DNA from: Paenibacillaceae bacterium UBA6304 | GTDB lineage: Bacteria > Bacillota > Bacilli > Paenibacillales > Paenibacillaceae | NCBI GenBank assembly: GCA_002439285.1 | Contig: DJTQ01000362.1 | Coordinates: 1-9,348 of the forward strand | Length of the DNA: 9,348 nt | Direction of reading: 5' to 3' | Shown here: positions 1 through 7,102 of the stretch, piece by piece | Position numbering within the stretch: the first letter of the stretch is position 1 | Layout: every line of letters starts with the position of its first letter | Made by a program: the position numbers and the translations under genes | The notes under the pieces: model-generated | What the model was told of the DNA's origin: nothing | Database searches by the model: none | Seen by the model: only the letters and a program-made list of their open reading frames with translations

Positions 1-1538
1 TCATCCTCCAGATCCAATATAAAATATTGGTTGTGGGTCGTGGCGATTTGTCCGATGGAGCCTTTACCTGGCTTCACATCCAGAGCAAACGGATACTGCG
101 TCAACAATCCCTGATTGACGCCTGTCGTGGTTGTGGACGATAACGGGCTGCCAAAGCCCAGATCGGTCTTTCTCTGATCCTGGCCTGTAGCTTCCTGGAA
201 GTGGTCGATCCATAGACTCCAATATTTATTACTCCTGTCGTCGCTATCGTCGAATACCGTATCATGGGTAAACATGACGCTTTGTCCCGTGGAGATAAAG
301 TCTTCCACCGCTTGGGCACCGGCGTCCGTCATCTGCGAGTATTGGTTATATTCATCCCTGAAACCGAAGATCAGCATATCGTATTTGCCGTTCAGGTTCT
401 TGTAAACCTCGGGCTTGTTAAATGCCGGGGCCAGCATCGTATCGATGTTGATCTGGTATTTATCGTCGCTCAAATAAGATTGATTCATGTTCGAACTATT
501 CTTTAAGCTGCTTGTGGAGTTGTTGTCCGGCATAATCTGCAGCACGCGTACGACGGTTTTTTCTCCTTTAAAAGTAATCCGGCCGCTGTCGAAATCCCGA
601 AGCTTGCTCTCGGTAAGCGGATTGACGACCTCCAGCTTCCAGTACAAGGGTCCCGAGTAGCCTTTAGGCAATGTGTACTTTAAAGTGTTGTTCGTTGCGG
701 AGGTTACGGCCATCGTGGAGACGAGCTGTTCGGGGCCCATCGGAAGGGCACTGTCCACACCCAGATACAGGTTGGCATTGAGCGGACGGGTGGTTAGCTC
801 GGAAACATTGTTTACGTTGAATTTAAAGGCAAGCTGCTGTCCCGCGACAAAATTGACCGTTTCGGAAGGCTTGTCTGTATCTGCCATTGTCAGGCGGGGC
901 CGCTGCTTGAGCATGAGACTGTAAGGTGTCGTATTCAGGGTTGTCGCAAGCTTTGGTGTCTTGTTTTTGGAAGCTGTCAAATCCTCGTTTTTCACGAACA
1001 ATACGTTGGCCGGTTTCGACTTCTCGTACTTCTTGTACAAATCATAAAGAATTCTTTGATCTGCGGGTTCCTTCTCCGTATTTGGCCGCTGGTTGGCGAT
1101 GTTCTCGTGGAACATGACGAGCAATCCCTTGTCGATATAATTTTCGATGATTTCATTGGTCTTCAGGTGCGTAATATCGTTCATTACACCGGTGGTGTTA
1201 TGAGCTTTTTCCTGCTCTGATTTATTTCTGTAATTGCTGGGATATGAGGGGCTGTAGGTTCCGCTTCCGATATAAACGGCATCGTATTTCCCGTCGAGAT
1301 CGCCGCGAAGGGCAACGAATTTCTTCATACTGACGGTTTCAATTTCCGTATTTGACGGAAGCTCCAGCTTTACTGCACCCAAATCTGTCTTTCCGTTTTC
1401 GGTGATTTCGAGAATCCGGATCGGATAATCATAAGTATCAGCACCAGCATCTACGTTTGAAAACCATTGTCTGTAGGAAAATACCGAAACTGCTATTACA
1501 ATCACAATCACTAGAGCTAAAGGCCTAGAATTCTTCAT
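1..1538 (-). CDS. Large exported protein of unknown function with two Rossmann/amidotransferase-like modules (partial, C-terminus off left edge)
   Basis: Reading the minus strand from ATG at 1538-1536 gives 512 uninterrupted codons that run off base 1, so the C-terminus is missing. A GGAGGT box at 1549-1544 sits 5 bases before this ATG. The N-terminus (MKNSRPLALVIVIVIAVSVF) is a hydrophobic signal or anchor segment at about residues 6-21 with no lipobox cysteine, so the protein is probably exported or membrane-anchored. Two related modules follow. Module 1 has RILEI (41-45), GKYDAVYIG (83-91) and LVMFHENI (140-147). Module 2 has RVLQI (331-335), GKYDMLIFGF (384-393) and SVMFTHDTV (420-428). 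The order of hydrophobic strands and a following acidic-helix region suggests a class I glutamine-amidotransferase or ThuA-like fold, but no catalytic triad is evident. Residues about 200-325 between them look beta-rich, as in an Ig-like domain. It resembles what I recall of DUF5057-type Paenibacillus proteins (from memory, low certainty). It is divergent from the pilus operon, so a role at the surface or with the pili is only a guess. Confidence 0.8.
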   Translation of the reverse strand, partial: MKNSRPLALVIVIVIAVSVFSYRQWFSNVDAGADTYDYPIRILEITENGKTDLGAVKLELPSNTEIETVSMKKFVALRGDLDGKYDAVYIGSGTYSPSYPSNYRNKSEQEKAHNTTGVMNDITHLKTNEIIENYIDKGLLVMFHENIANQRPNTEKEPADQRILYDLYKKYEKSKPANVLFVKNEDLTASKNKTPKLATTLNTTPYSLMLKQRPRLTMADTDKPSETVNFVAGQQLAFKFNVNNVSELTTRPLNANLYLGVDSALPMGPEQLVSTMAVTSATNNTLKYTLPKGYSGPLYWKLEVVNPLTESKLRDFDSGRITFKGEKTVVRVLQIMPDNNSTSSLKNSSNMNQSYLSDDKYQINIDTMLAPAFNKPEVYKNLNGKYDMLIFGFRDEYNQYSQMTDAGAQAVEDFISTGQSVMFTHDTVFDDSDDRSNKYWSLWIDHFQEATGQDQRKTDLGFGSPLSSTTTTGVNQGLLTQYPFALDVKPGKGSIGQIATTHNQYFILDLED

Positions 1539-1602
1539 ATCATACCTCCGACCTATAAAATAAAGGAGCTATTTTGGAGAATAATGTAATTTAATGATAA
1601 AT

Positions 1603-1608
1603 ATTATA
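1603..1608 (-). promoter_or_regulatory. Candidate -10 element for the divergent exported-protein gene
   Basis: Read on the minus strand, 1608-1603 is a perfect TATAAT about 65 bases upstream of the start codon. No good -35 hexamer lies 16-18 bases further upstream. The region is very AT-rich, so a chance match is quite possible. Confidence 0.3.
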
Positions 1609-1618
1609 AATAAACCCG

Positions 1619-1646
1619 TTGTTATATTGGTATATTGTGCTATATA
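1619..1646 (+). promoter_or_regulatory. Candidate sigma-A promoter for the pil operon
   Basis: TTGTTA at 1619-1624 is a fair -35 element. TATATA at 1641-1646, preceded by TGC at 1638-1640, is an extended -10 element, and the spacing is 16 bases. An overlapping alternative -10 is TATACT at 1643-1648 with an 18-base spacer. Transcription would start near 1653, leaving a leader of roughly 95 bases before pilB. Two copies of TATATTG (1623-1629 and 1631-1637) lie within the spacer. Confidence 0.4.
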
Positions 1647-1748
1647 CTATTCTAAGGAAGTGAAAGATAGTAATCAATACCTATTTACATTTAATAGATA
1701 CATAGTTTTCATGTTTTGAATTGAAGAAAAAGTCATGGAGCTGAAGAA

Positions 1749-3413
1749 ATGGCCATCATGAAGAAAAAATTAGGCGACTTGCTGGTGGAAAACGGAATTA
1801 TATCCGAAAACCAGCTTCAAGAGGCACTTCTGGAACAGCAAAAAACCAAACGTAAGCTCGGCGATCTTCTCATTTCCCATGGTTACATTACCGAACAGCA
1901 ACTTATTGAAGTGCTGGAATTCCAACTGGGCATCCCCCATGTCAATTTATTCAAATATCAGATTGACTCGGCCATCACGCAGATCATTCCCGAAAGCATG
2001 GCCAAGCGCTATCAGGTGCTTCCTTTAATGAAAGAGGGCGGCAAGCTCATGGTCGCTATGGCCGACCCCCTGGATTATTACGCTATTGAGGATTTGCGGA
2101 TGAGCACGGGATTTCGGATAGAACCGGCGATTTCCAGCAGGGACGAACTACAGCGCGCAATCGCAAGGCACTACGGTTTGCAGGACACGATGAACCGGAT
2201 GATGATCGATTTGCCGTCCCAGGAAGAGATCGAAGAGACGGAAATTACCGACGAGGATTCACCTATCGTTCGCCTGGTCGATCAGATGATTCAGCAGGCG
2301 GTGCAGTTGAAAGCCTCCGACATTCACGTGGACCCCGGGGAGAATAACCTGGCGATCCGTTACCGGATCGACGGGGCTTTACGGACGGAGCGGCTTATTC
2401 CAAAGCAGATGCAGGGCTTTATTACGGCAAGACTAAAGATCATGGCCAAATTAAATATTGCCGAACGACGGCTGCCGCAGGACGGCCGGATCAAGGTTCA
2501 ATTTGATTTCAAAATCGTCGATATCCGGGTATCTTCCTTGCCTACGATTTATGGTGAGAAGATCGTGCTCCGGCTGCTTGACTCCAGTACCGGACTTAAA
2601 TCGGTCGACCAATTGGGCTTCAGCGAGCAGAGTTTGTCCAAATTCAAAACCATGATCGAACGGCCTTATGGCATCCTGTTGATTACCGGACCTACCGGGA
2701 GCGGGAAGACGACAACGCTGTATTCTGCGCTCAGTGAACTCAATGTAGAGAGCGCTAACATCATCACTGTTGAGGACCCGGTGGAATACCAATTGGAAGG
2801 GATCAACCAGGTTCAAGTTAATTCCAGTATCGGATTGACCTTTGCCGCCGGTTTACGTTCGATTCTCCGGCAGGACCCCAACATTGTAATGGTCGGGGAA
2901 ATCCGGGATACCGAGACGGCGGAAATCGCAGTGCGCGCTTCCCTGACCGGTCACCTGGTTCTCTCCACTTTGCATACCAACGATGCCATCAGCACAGTGA
3001 CTCGGTTAAGAGATATGGGCATCGAGCCATATCTGATCGCATCTTCGCTTATCGGGGTCGTCGCCCAGCGTTTAGTCCGGAAAATATGCGCGGACTGCAA
3101 AGCGCCTTATGAGCCTTCCGAGCAAGAGATTATCTTTTTCCGCAAATACAATCTCGACCCCAAAACGCTCTTTCATGGCAAAGGTTGCGGGAATTGCAAC
3201 CATACGGGGTATCGGGGGCGGGTCTCGATCCATGAAGTGCTGATGATTGACGACAGTATACGGGAATTGATTACAGCTTCGGCATCGGTCGATGAACTCC
3301 GCCAAGCTTCGATGAGGCAGGGGATGGCGCATTTAATGGAAGACGGGATTGCTAAAGTAAGCGAGGGGCTGACTACGCTGCAGGAAGTGCTGCGGGAGAC
3401 GGTATCGCATTAA
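1749..3413 (+). CDS. pilB: PilB: type IV pilus extension ATPase with tandem MshEN (c-di-GMP-type) N-terminus
   Basis: This is the cytoplasmic hexameric motor that powers pilin polymerisation through PilC. The protein has 554 residues, usual for PilB/GspE. Two 24-residue MshEN-type motifs open it, K7-Q30 and K36-Q59, each beginning KLGDLL and separated by exactly five residues. Family members with this repeat bind cyclic di-GMP. The ATPase core shows Walker A GPTGSGKT (314-321), Asp box VEDPVEY (E342, D343), Walker B IVMVGEIRD (379-387, E384) and His box LSTLHTNDA (H409). Two CxxC pairs (C447/C450 and C480/C483) form the metal-binding tetracysteine that marks PilB and GspE and is absent from PilT. 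ATG 1749 was chosen because GGAG at 1737-1740 lies 8 bases upstream; the in-frame ATG at 1758 is too far away. It is the first gene of the operon. ComGA is unlikely because that shorter family lacks the MshEN repeat. Confidence 0.96.
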   Translation: MAIMKKKLGDLLVENGIISENQLQEALLEQQKTKRKLGDLLISHGYITEQQLIEVLEFQLGIPHVNLFKYQIDSAITQIIPESMAKRYQVLPLMKEGGKLMVAMADPLDYYAIEDLRMSTGFRIEPAISSRDELQRAIARHYGLQDTMNRMMIDLPSQEEIEETEITDEDSPIVRLVDQMIQQAVQLKASDIHVDPGENNLAIRYRIDGALRTERLIPKQMQGFITARLKIMAKLNIAERRLPQDGRIKVQFDFKIVDIRVSSLPTIYGEKIVLRLLDSSTGLKSVDQLGFSEQSLSKFKTMIERPYGILLITGPTGSGKTTTLYSALSELNVESANIITVEDPVEYQLEGINQVQVNSSIGLTFAAGLRSILRQDPNIVMVGEIRDTETAEIAVRASLTGHLVLSTLHTNDAISTVTRLRDMGIEPYLIASSLIGVVAQRLVRKICADCKAPYEPSEQEIIFFRKYNLDPKTLFHGKGCGNCNHTGYRGRVSIHEVLMIDDSIRELITASASVDELRQASMRQGMAHLMEDGIAKVSEGLTTLQEVLRETVSH

Positions 3414-3429
3414 TCGAAGGAGGCTGCAA

Positions 3430-4494
3430 ATGACTCATTCCCTAAGAAGGATGGCGGATTTGCTGGAACATCTCATCGCTCAAGGCGCCTCTGATTTGCA
3501 TATCTCCGTAGGCGTACCACCGATGTTGCGGATCGACGGATCCTTGCGGCGGATGGAAGGCGAACCGGTTACGTCGGAAGAAGCGGAACTGCTGGCGAGC
3601 GAACTGCTGGCGGGCGACGGTCCGGATGATGGGGAGCGGGAGCGGCAGTTCCGGCAAGCCGGAGAGGCGGACTTTGCTTATTCACTACCGGATAAGGCGC
3701 GATTTCGCGTCAATGTTTATCGGCAGCGGGGGCAGGCCAGTATTGCCATTAGATATATACCGGTCCAAATTCCTACGTTGGAGCAATTGGCTCTTCCGCC
3801 GATCATAGCTTCCCTATCGAACAAACCTCAGGGGCTGATTTTGGTCACAGGACCTACGGGAAGCGGGAAAACATCCACCCTTGCGGCAATGCTTAATTAC
3901 ATAAATACAACGCGCCGCAAACATATCGTTACGATGGAGGACCCGATCGAATTCCTGCATACCCATGCCTCTTCATTGGTTCATCAGCGTGAGGTGGGGA
4001 CGGATACCGTAAGTTTCTCCGCGGCGCTGAGAGCAGCGCTCCGGCAGGATCCCGATGTCGTCTTAATCGGAGAAATGCGCGATTTGGAGACGATATCCTC
4101 AGCTATAACTATGGCGGAGACGGGGCACTTGGTGCTGGCTACCTTGCATACGACGGATGCGCCGCAGAGTGTGGACCGGATCATTGATGCCTTTCCGGCG
4201 CATCAGCAATCGCAGATCCGTTCCCAATTGGCTTCGGTGCTTGTCGCAGTCATCTCGCAACGCCTGCTGCCCAAACGGGGCGGGGGGAGGGCCTGTGCTA
4301 CGGAAATATTGATCAACACTCCTGCTGTGGCCCATTTGATTCGGACCGAGAAGAACCACCAGATCAAAAGCGTCATGCAGACGAGCCGGACGCAAGGCAT
4401 GCAAACCCTGGAGATGAGTATCCGCGATCTGATCGGTAGCGGGATTGTAGATCAGGCGGCGGCGCTCGACTATATTTCGGAGGCTAAGAGCTGA
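3430..4494 (+). CDS. pilT: PilT: type IV pilus retraction ATPase
   Basis: PilT is the cytoplasmic hexameric ATPase that drives pilus disassembly and twitching motility. The 354 residues match the family length. The N-terminal PAS-like domain includes GASDLHISVGVPP and RIDGSL. The core carries Walker A GPTGSGKT (141-148), Asp box MEDPIEF (E170, D171), Walker B VVLIGEMRD (210-218, E215) and His box TLHTTDA (H240). There is no MshEN domain and no tetracysteine, which separates it from PilB. The C-terminal segment that aligns with the retraction motif AIRNLIRE reads AVAHLIRT (299-306), so several usual residues differ. AAGGAGG at 3417-3423, 6 bases before the ATG, fixes the start. The gene lies 16 bases after the pilB stop codon and its TGA overlaps the pilC ATG, indicating co-transcription. 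A paralogue such as PilU is possible but no second copy is in view. Confidence 0.95.
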   Translation: MTHSLRRMADLLEHLIAQGASDLHISVGVPPMLRIDGSLRRMEGEPVTSEEAELLASELLAGDGPDDGERERQFRQAGEADFAYSLPDKARFRVNVYRQRGQASIAIRYIPVQIPTLEQLALPPIIASLSNKPQGLILVTGPTGSGKTSTLAAMLNYINTTRRKHIVTMEDPIEFLHTHASSLVHQREVGTDTVSFSAALRAALRQDPDVVLIGEMRDLETISSAITMAETGHLVLATLHTTDAPQSVDRIIDAFPAHQQSQIRSQLASVLVAVISQRLLPKRGGGRACATEILINTPAVAHLIRTEKNHQIKSVMQTSRTQGMQTLEMSIRDLIGSGIVDQAAALDYISEAKS

Positions 4495-5699
4495 TGCCGC
4501 AATTCGAATATCAAGTAAAGACCGCAAGCGGGAGGCAGCTTAAAGGCAAACTAACGGCGATGGACAAGCCGTCAGCGATGGAGGAATTGAAAAAACGCGG
4601 CCTGACCGTGTTTTCGCTCGAGGAACAGCGGAATAGCTTGCTGTCGCTGGAGATTTATATCGGTAACCCGGTCAAAATGGTGCATTTCATTATCTACTGT
4701 CGGCAATTCGCCACGCTGATCCGGGCAGGCATTTCTATTGTGGATGCGACGAGTATTTTGGCACAGCAAACGGAGAGCAAACCGCTTCGGAAGGCGCTGC
4801 ATCAGGTTCATTCCAGTTTGCTGCGGGGGGTGTCCTTTTCACAGTCGGTGCAGGAGCATAAGAAGATATTTCCTCCGCTGTTCACGAGTATGATCCGAGC
4901 GGGTGAAGAGTCGGGAGATCTGGAGGGGACACTCGACCGGTTGGCCTTATTCTTTGAAAAGCAGCATAAAACGCGGGAAAAGGTAAAATCAGCTCTGACC
5001 TATCCGATTACGGTAGGGCTACTGGCCATCGCGGCCGTTGTTTATCTGCTTTGGGCCATCGTTCCTCAATTCGTGCAAATGTTTGAATCGATGGATGCAG
5101 AATTGCCGGCCCTCACGCAATTGATCTTATCCTTAAGCAATAGTATCAAGGGGAGATGGTATTTCTGGCTGCTTGGCCTGATCGTCGTGATCGCCGCCTA
5201 TCAAATTTATAAACGCACCGAACAAGGAGCCTATTGGGTTGATTATATGAAGCTAAAGTTGCCGGTGTTCGGGAAGTTGCTGCAAAAGGGATCTATCGCC
5301 CAATTTTCGCGGACCTTCGCATCGTTGTATGCCAGCTCAGTGCCAGTGCTGCAATCACTGACGATCGTTGAGGACGTTGCCGGCAATAAAGTGATTGGCG
5401 GATATATTCGCAAGGCGGCGGACTCGCTTCGGCAGGGGAACCCTTTATCGGAGCCGCTAAAGAGCGCTTGGGTATTCCCGCCGCTGGTCACCCAGATGAT
5501 CGCAATCGGCGAGGAGACTGGCGCCCTGGATCAGATGCTGGACAAAGTGGCCGATTTTTATGAGATGGACGTGGAGAACACGGTGGACCGCCTGAAGTCA
5601 CTGCTGGAGCCGCTGCTCATCGCATTCCTGGCTGGTGTGGTCGGACTTATCGTGGCGGCGATTATGCTGCCGATGTTCAGTATGTACGGTAACCTGTGA
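4494..5699 (+). CDS. pilC: PilC: inner-membrane platform protein of the type IV pilus (GspF family)
   Basis: PilC is the polytopic platform on which PilB and PilT act and from which pilins enter the fibre. At 401 residues it has the normal family length. It has an N-terminal cytoplasmic region (FEYQVKTASGRQLKG start, typical of the family) and two GspF repeats, roughly 68-190 and 271-395. Each repeat carries the matching signatures RQFATLIRAGISI / SRTFASLYASSVPV and MIRAGEESGDLEGTLDRLA / MIAIGEETGALDQMLDKVA. Predicted membrane spans are about 172-193, 222-240 and 374-396. The start ATG overlaps the pilT stop by one base (TGATG), with GGAGG at 4479-4483 10 bases upstream, so translation is probably coupled. 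The stop codon lies inside a terminator-like hairpin (5696-5712). Confidence 0.95.
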   Translation: MPQFEYQVKTASGRQLKGKLTAMDKPSAMEELKKRGLTVFSLEEQRNSLLSLEIYIGNPVKMVHFIIYCRQFATLIRAGISIVDATSILAQQTESKPLRKALHQVHSSLLRGVSFSQSVQEHKKIFPPLFTSMIRAGEESGDLEGTLDRLALFFEKQHKTREKVKSALTYPITVGLLAIAAVVYLLWAIVPQFVQMFESMDAELPALTQLILSLSNSIKGRWYFWLLGLIVVIAAYQIYKRTEQGAYWVDYMKLKLPVFGKLLQKGSIAQFSRTFASLYASSVPVLQSLTIVEDVAGNKVIGGYIRKAADSLRQGNPLSEPLKSAWVFPPLVTQMIAIGEETGALDQMLDKVADFYEMDVENTVDRLKSLLEPLLIAFLAGVVGLIVAAIMLPMFSMYGNL

Positions 5700-5717
5700 A
5701 CCTTTGGTTCACTTTTT
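5696..5717 (+). terminator. Terminator-like hairpin overlapping the pilC stop codon
   Basis: GTGAACC (5696-5702) and GGTTCAC (5706-5712) form a perfect 7-bp stem with a TTT loop, followed directly by five T (5713-5717). The pilC TGA (5697-5699) lies in the left arm. The stem is short, so termination is likely partial, but position and T-tract fit a rho-independent terminator or attenuator between pilBTC and pilA. Confidence 0.55.
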
Positions 5718-5722
5718 ATACT
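5717..5722 (+). promoter_or_regulatory. Candidate -10 element for a separate pilA promoter
   Basis: TATACT at 5717-5722 overlaps the end of the terminator T-tract and lies about 35 bases before the pilA ATG. The -35 position at 17-base spacing (5694-5699, CTGTGA) matches the consensus at only three of six bases, so the assignment is weak unless an activator is involved. Confidence 0.28.
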
Positions 5723-5757
5723 ATCAATGATCAATATTTAAGAGGGGGAAAACGCGG

Positions 5758-6240
5758 ATGGTAGCTAAAGTGATGTCCAGAGTTTTTAAAAAGTTGGGGA
5801 AAGAGGAAAAGGGCTTTACGCTGATTGAGTTGCTGGCTGTTATCGTTATCCTGGCGGTTATCGCGGTCATCGCGATTCCGATGATCGGAAAAGTGATTGA
5901 TAACTCAAAAACCGATGCTAATTTGGCAACCGCAAAACAAATCTATGATGCTGCAAGACTCTATGTAATTGGGGAAGAAAATGGAGACTTTGATAACGGT
6001 GGTGCAGGAAGAACAATTACTATAAAATCATCTGTTGCAACAGATGAAACTCTGGTTAGCGAAGGTTATTTGGACGCCAACATTGCACTTCCTAGCAACA
6101 AGGAAACAATCAGTGGAGGGACTGTTACGTTTAATACTAATGGCTCGTTGTCAGGAATCTCAATTAATACAACTACCCAATATTCTTCGACGCCATTATC
6201 CTATACACCTGCACAAGTCCTTCAGCAAAAAGTTAAATAG
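5758..6240 (+). CDS. pilA: Type IV prepilin (probable major pilin)
   Basis: This is a structural pilin subunit with a class III signal. A 19-residue basic leader ends KEEKG and is followed by FTLIELLAVIVILAVIAVIA. Cleavage by PilD after G19 would leave a 141-residue mature protein starting with Phe, and E24 is the conserved Glu at mature position 5. The hydrophobic alpha1-N segment (about 20-42) is both membrane anchor and fibre core. The region after about residue 48 (KTDANLATAKQIYDAARLYV onward) is the soluble head. There are no cysteines, so it lacks the C-terminal disulphide loop of many Gram-negative pilins. AGAGGGGG at 5741-5748 lies 9 bases before the ATG and supports this start over the in-frame ATG at 5773. 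Base composition falls to about 39% GC over 5881-6240 against 50-62% in neighbouring lines I counted. It sits between pilC and pilD, bracketed by hairpins. Major-pilin status is inferred from position; it could be one of several pilins. Confidence 0.92.
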   Translation: MVAKVMSRVFKKLGKEEKGFTLIELLAVIVILAVIAVIAIPMIGKVIDNSKTDANLATAKQIYDAARLYVIGEENGDFDNGGAGRTITIKSSVATDETLVSEGYLDANIALPSNKETISGGTVTFNTNGSLSGISINTTTQYSSTPLSYTPAQVLQQKVK

Positions 6241-6273
6241 ATTTTGTCTAGTATCTTATTTTATACTTCTATT

Positions 6274-6304
6274 AAACCGGAGCCGGTACACCGGTTCCGG
6301 TTTT
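6274..6304 (+). terminator. Strong hairpin after pilA (partial terminator or mRNA-stabilising stem)
   Basis: Bases 6274-6286 pair with 6291-6303 to give a 13-bp, GC-rich stem with one G-U wobble and a TACA loop. The sequence then continues T, C, so only about four T (6301-6304) are available and two of them are in the stem. It lies 34 bases after the pilA stop and 31 bases before pilD. The short T-run suggests leaky termination or 3'-end protection of pilA mRNA. Confidence 0.6.
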
Positions 6305-6334
6305 CAAATTTATAAGCGAAAGTGACCCTATTCT

Positions 6335-7087
6335 ATGACTCTACTCATTTCAATCTACGTATTCCTGATCGGACTCATTTTAGGCTCGTTCTATAATGTC
6401 GTTGCACTGCGTGTGCCGGAGGGCCAATCGATCGTGCGGCCGCCTTCGCGGTGCCCCCATTGCGATACAAGACTGCGGTCACGGGATTTGATCCCCGTAG
6501 TCAGTTATGTTCTGTCAGGTGGTCGTTGCCGTCATTGTCAGGCTCGTATTTCGCTGCAGTATCCTCTGGCAGAGGTCGCAACCGGGCTGTTATTTTTATG
6601 GATCTATGCCCGCTTCGGGTTCACCGGAGAGAGCCTGATAGGATTCGCACTGGTCAGCTTATGCGTCATCGTGACGATCACGGACTTCAAATTTATGCGG
6701 ATTCCGAATAAGGTTCTGCTTGCGTTTTTACCTTTGCTTTTGCTCTTAAGGATCTACTTTCCGCTGCATGCTCTATGGGTTCACTTGCTTGGGGCCGCTT
6801 TAGGGCTCGGCATCACGCTGGCCATTGCGGTGCTGACACGCGGCATGGGGATGGGAGATGTTAAGTTATTCGCTCTGTTTGGGTGGGTGCTCGGCTTTCC
6901 GCAAGCGATCGTGGCGTTTATTTTGGCTTGTGCGCTGGGGAGCTTGGTTGGTGGACTCCTGATACTGACCGGCAAAGTACAAAAAAAGCAGCACATCCCG
7001 TTCGCCCCTTGGCTGGCCGCGGGGACGTTGATGGCGTTTGGTTACGGCTCACAGATTATAAGCGGGTATCTCTCGCTCATCAGTTAG
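6335..7087 (+). CDS. pilD: PilD: type IV prepilin peptidase / N-methyltransferase (A24 family)
   Basis: PilD is the membrane aspartyl protease that removes the prepilin leader after Gly and usually N-methylates the new N-terminal residue. The full-length protein has 250 residues. The N-terminal domain shows LGSFYNVVALRVPEG (16-30) and two zinc-type CxxC pairs (C40/C43 and C65/C68), as in bifunctional PilD enzymes. The catalytic aspartates are D117 in ITDFKFMRIPN and D175 in GMGMGDVKL. Hydrophobic helices fill most of the rest. ATG 6335 is the only usable start here, because an in-frame TGA lies at 6323-6325. The Shine-Dalgarno sequence is poor: only AAAGTGA at 6318-6324 resembles one. The gene probably depends on read-through past the hairpin after pilA. 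It should process the adjacent PilA and any minor pilins encoded elsewhere. Confidence 0.95.
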   Translation: MTLLISIYVFLIGLILGSFYNVVALRVPEGQSIVRPPSRCPHCDTRLRSRDLIPVVSYVLSGGRCRHCQARISLQYPLAEVATGLLFLWIYARFGFTGESLIGFALVSLCVIVTITDFKFMRIPNKVLLAFLPLLLLLRIYFPLHALWVHLLGAALGLGITLAIAVLTRGMGMGDVKLFALFGWVLGFPQAIVAFILACALGSLVGGLLILTGKVQKKQHIPFAPWLAAGTLMAFGYGSQIISGYLSLIS

Positions 7088-7091
7088 GAGG
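7086..7091 (+). promoter_or_regulatory. Ribosome binding site that leaves the pilMN start ambiguous
   Basis: AGGAGG overlaps the pilD stop codon (7085-7087). It is 5 bases from a TTG at 7097 and 11 bases from an ATG at 7103, in the same frame. Neither spacing is ideal. I chose ATG because the resulting MLGLASKWIG start begins directly at the first PilM strand. Confidence 0.6.
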
Positions 7092-7102
7092 AACCGTTGC
7101 GT

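Noticed and set aside
264..1117. Short plus-strand open frames at 264-506, 673-924 and 926-1117
   Set aside because: They lie opposite a continuous 512-codon minus-strand frame with a signal segment and good ribosome binding site, and they have no recognisable domains.
1735..1737. ATG at 1735 as an earlier pilB start
   Set aside because: It is out of frame with pilB and overlaps the GGAG ribosome binding site.
1653..1748. c-di-GMP riboswitch in the pilB leader, as known upstream of pilin genes in some clostridia
   Set aside because: The leader is only about 95 bases and AT-rich, and I see none of the conserved GEMM-type core or long stems.
4277..4291. G-quadruplex or slippery tract in pilT (GGGG-C-GGGGGG-A-GGG)
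   Set aside because: It has only three separated G runs and simply encodes the Gly-rich linker KRGGGRA. There is no sign that it acts as a structure.
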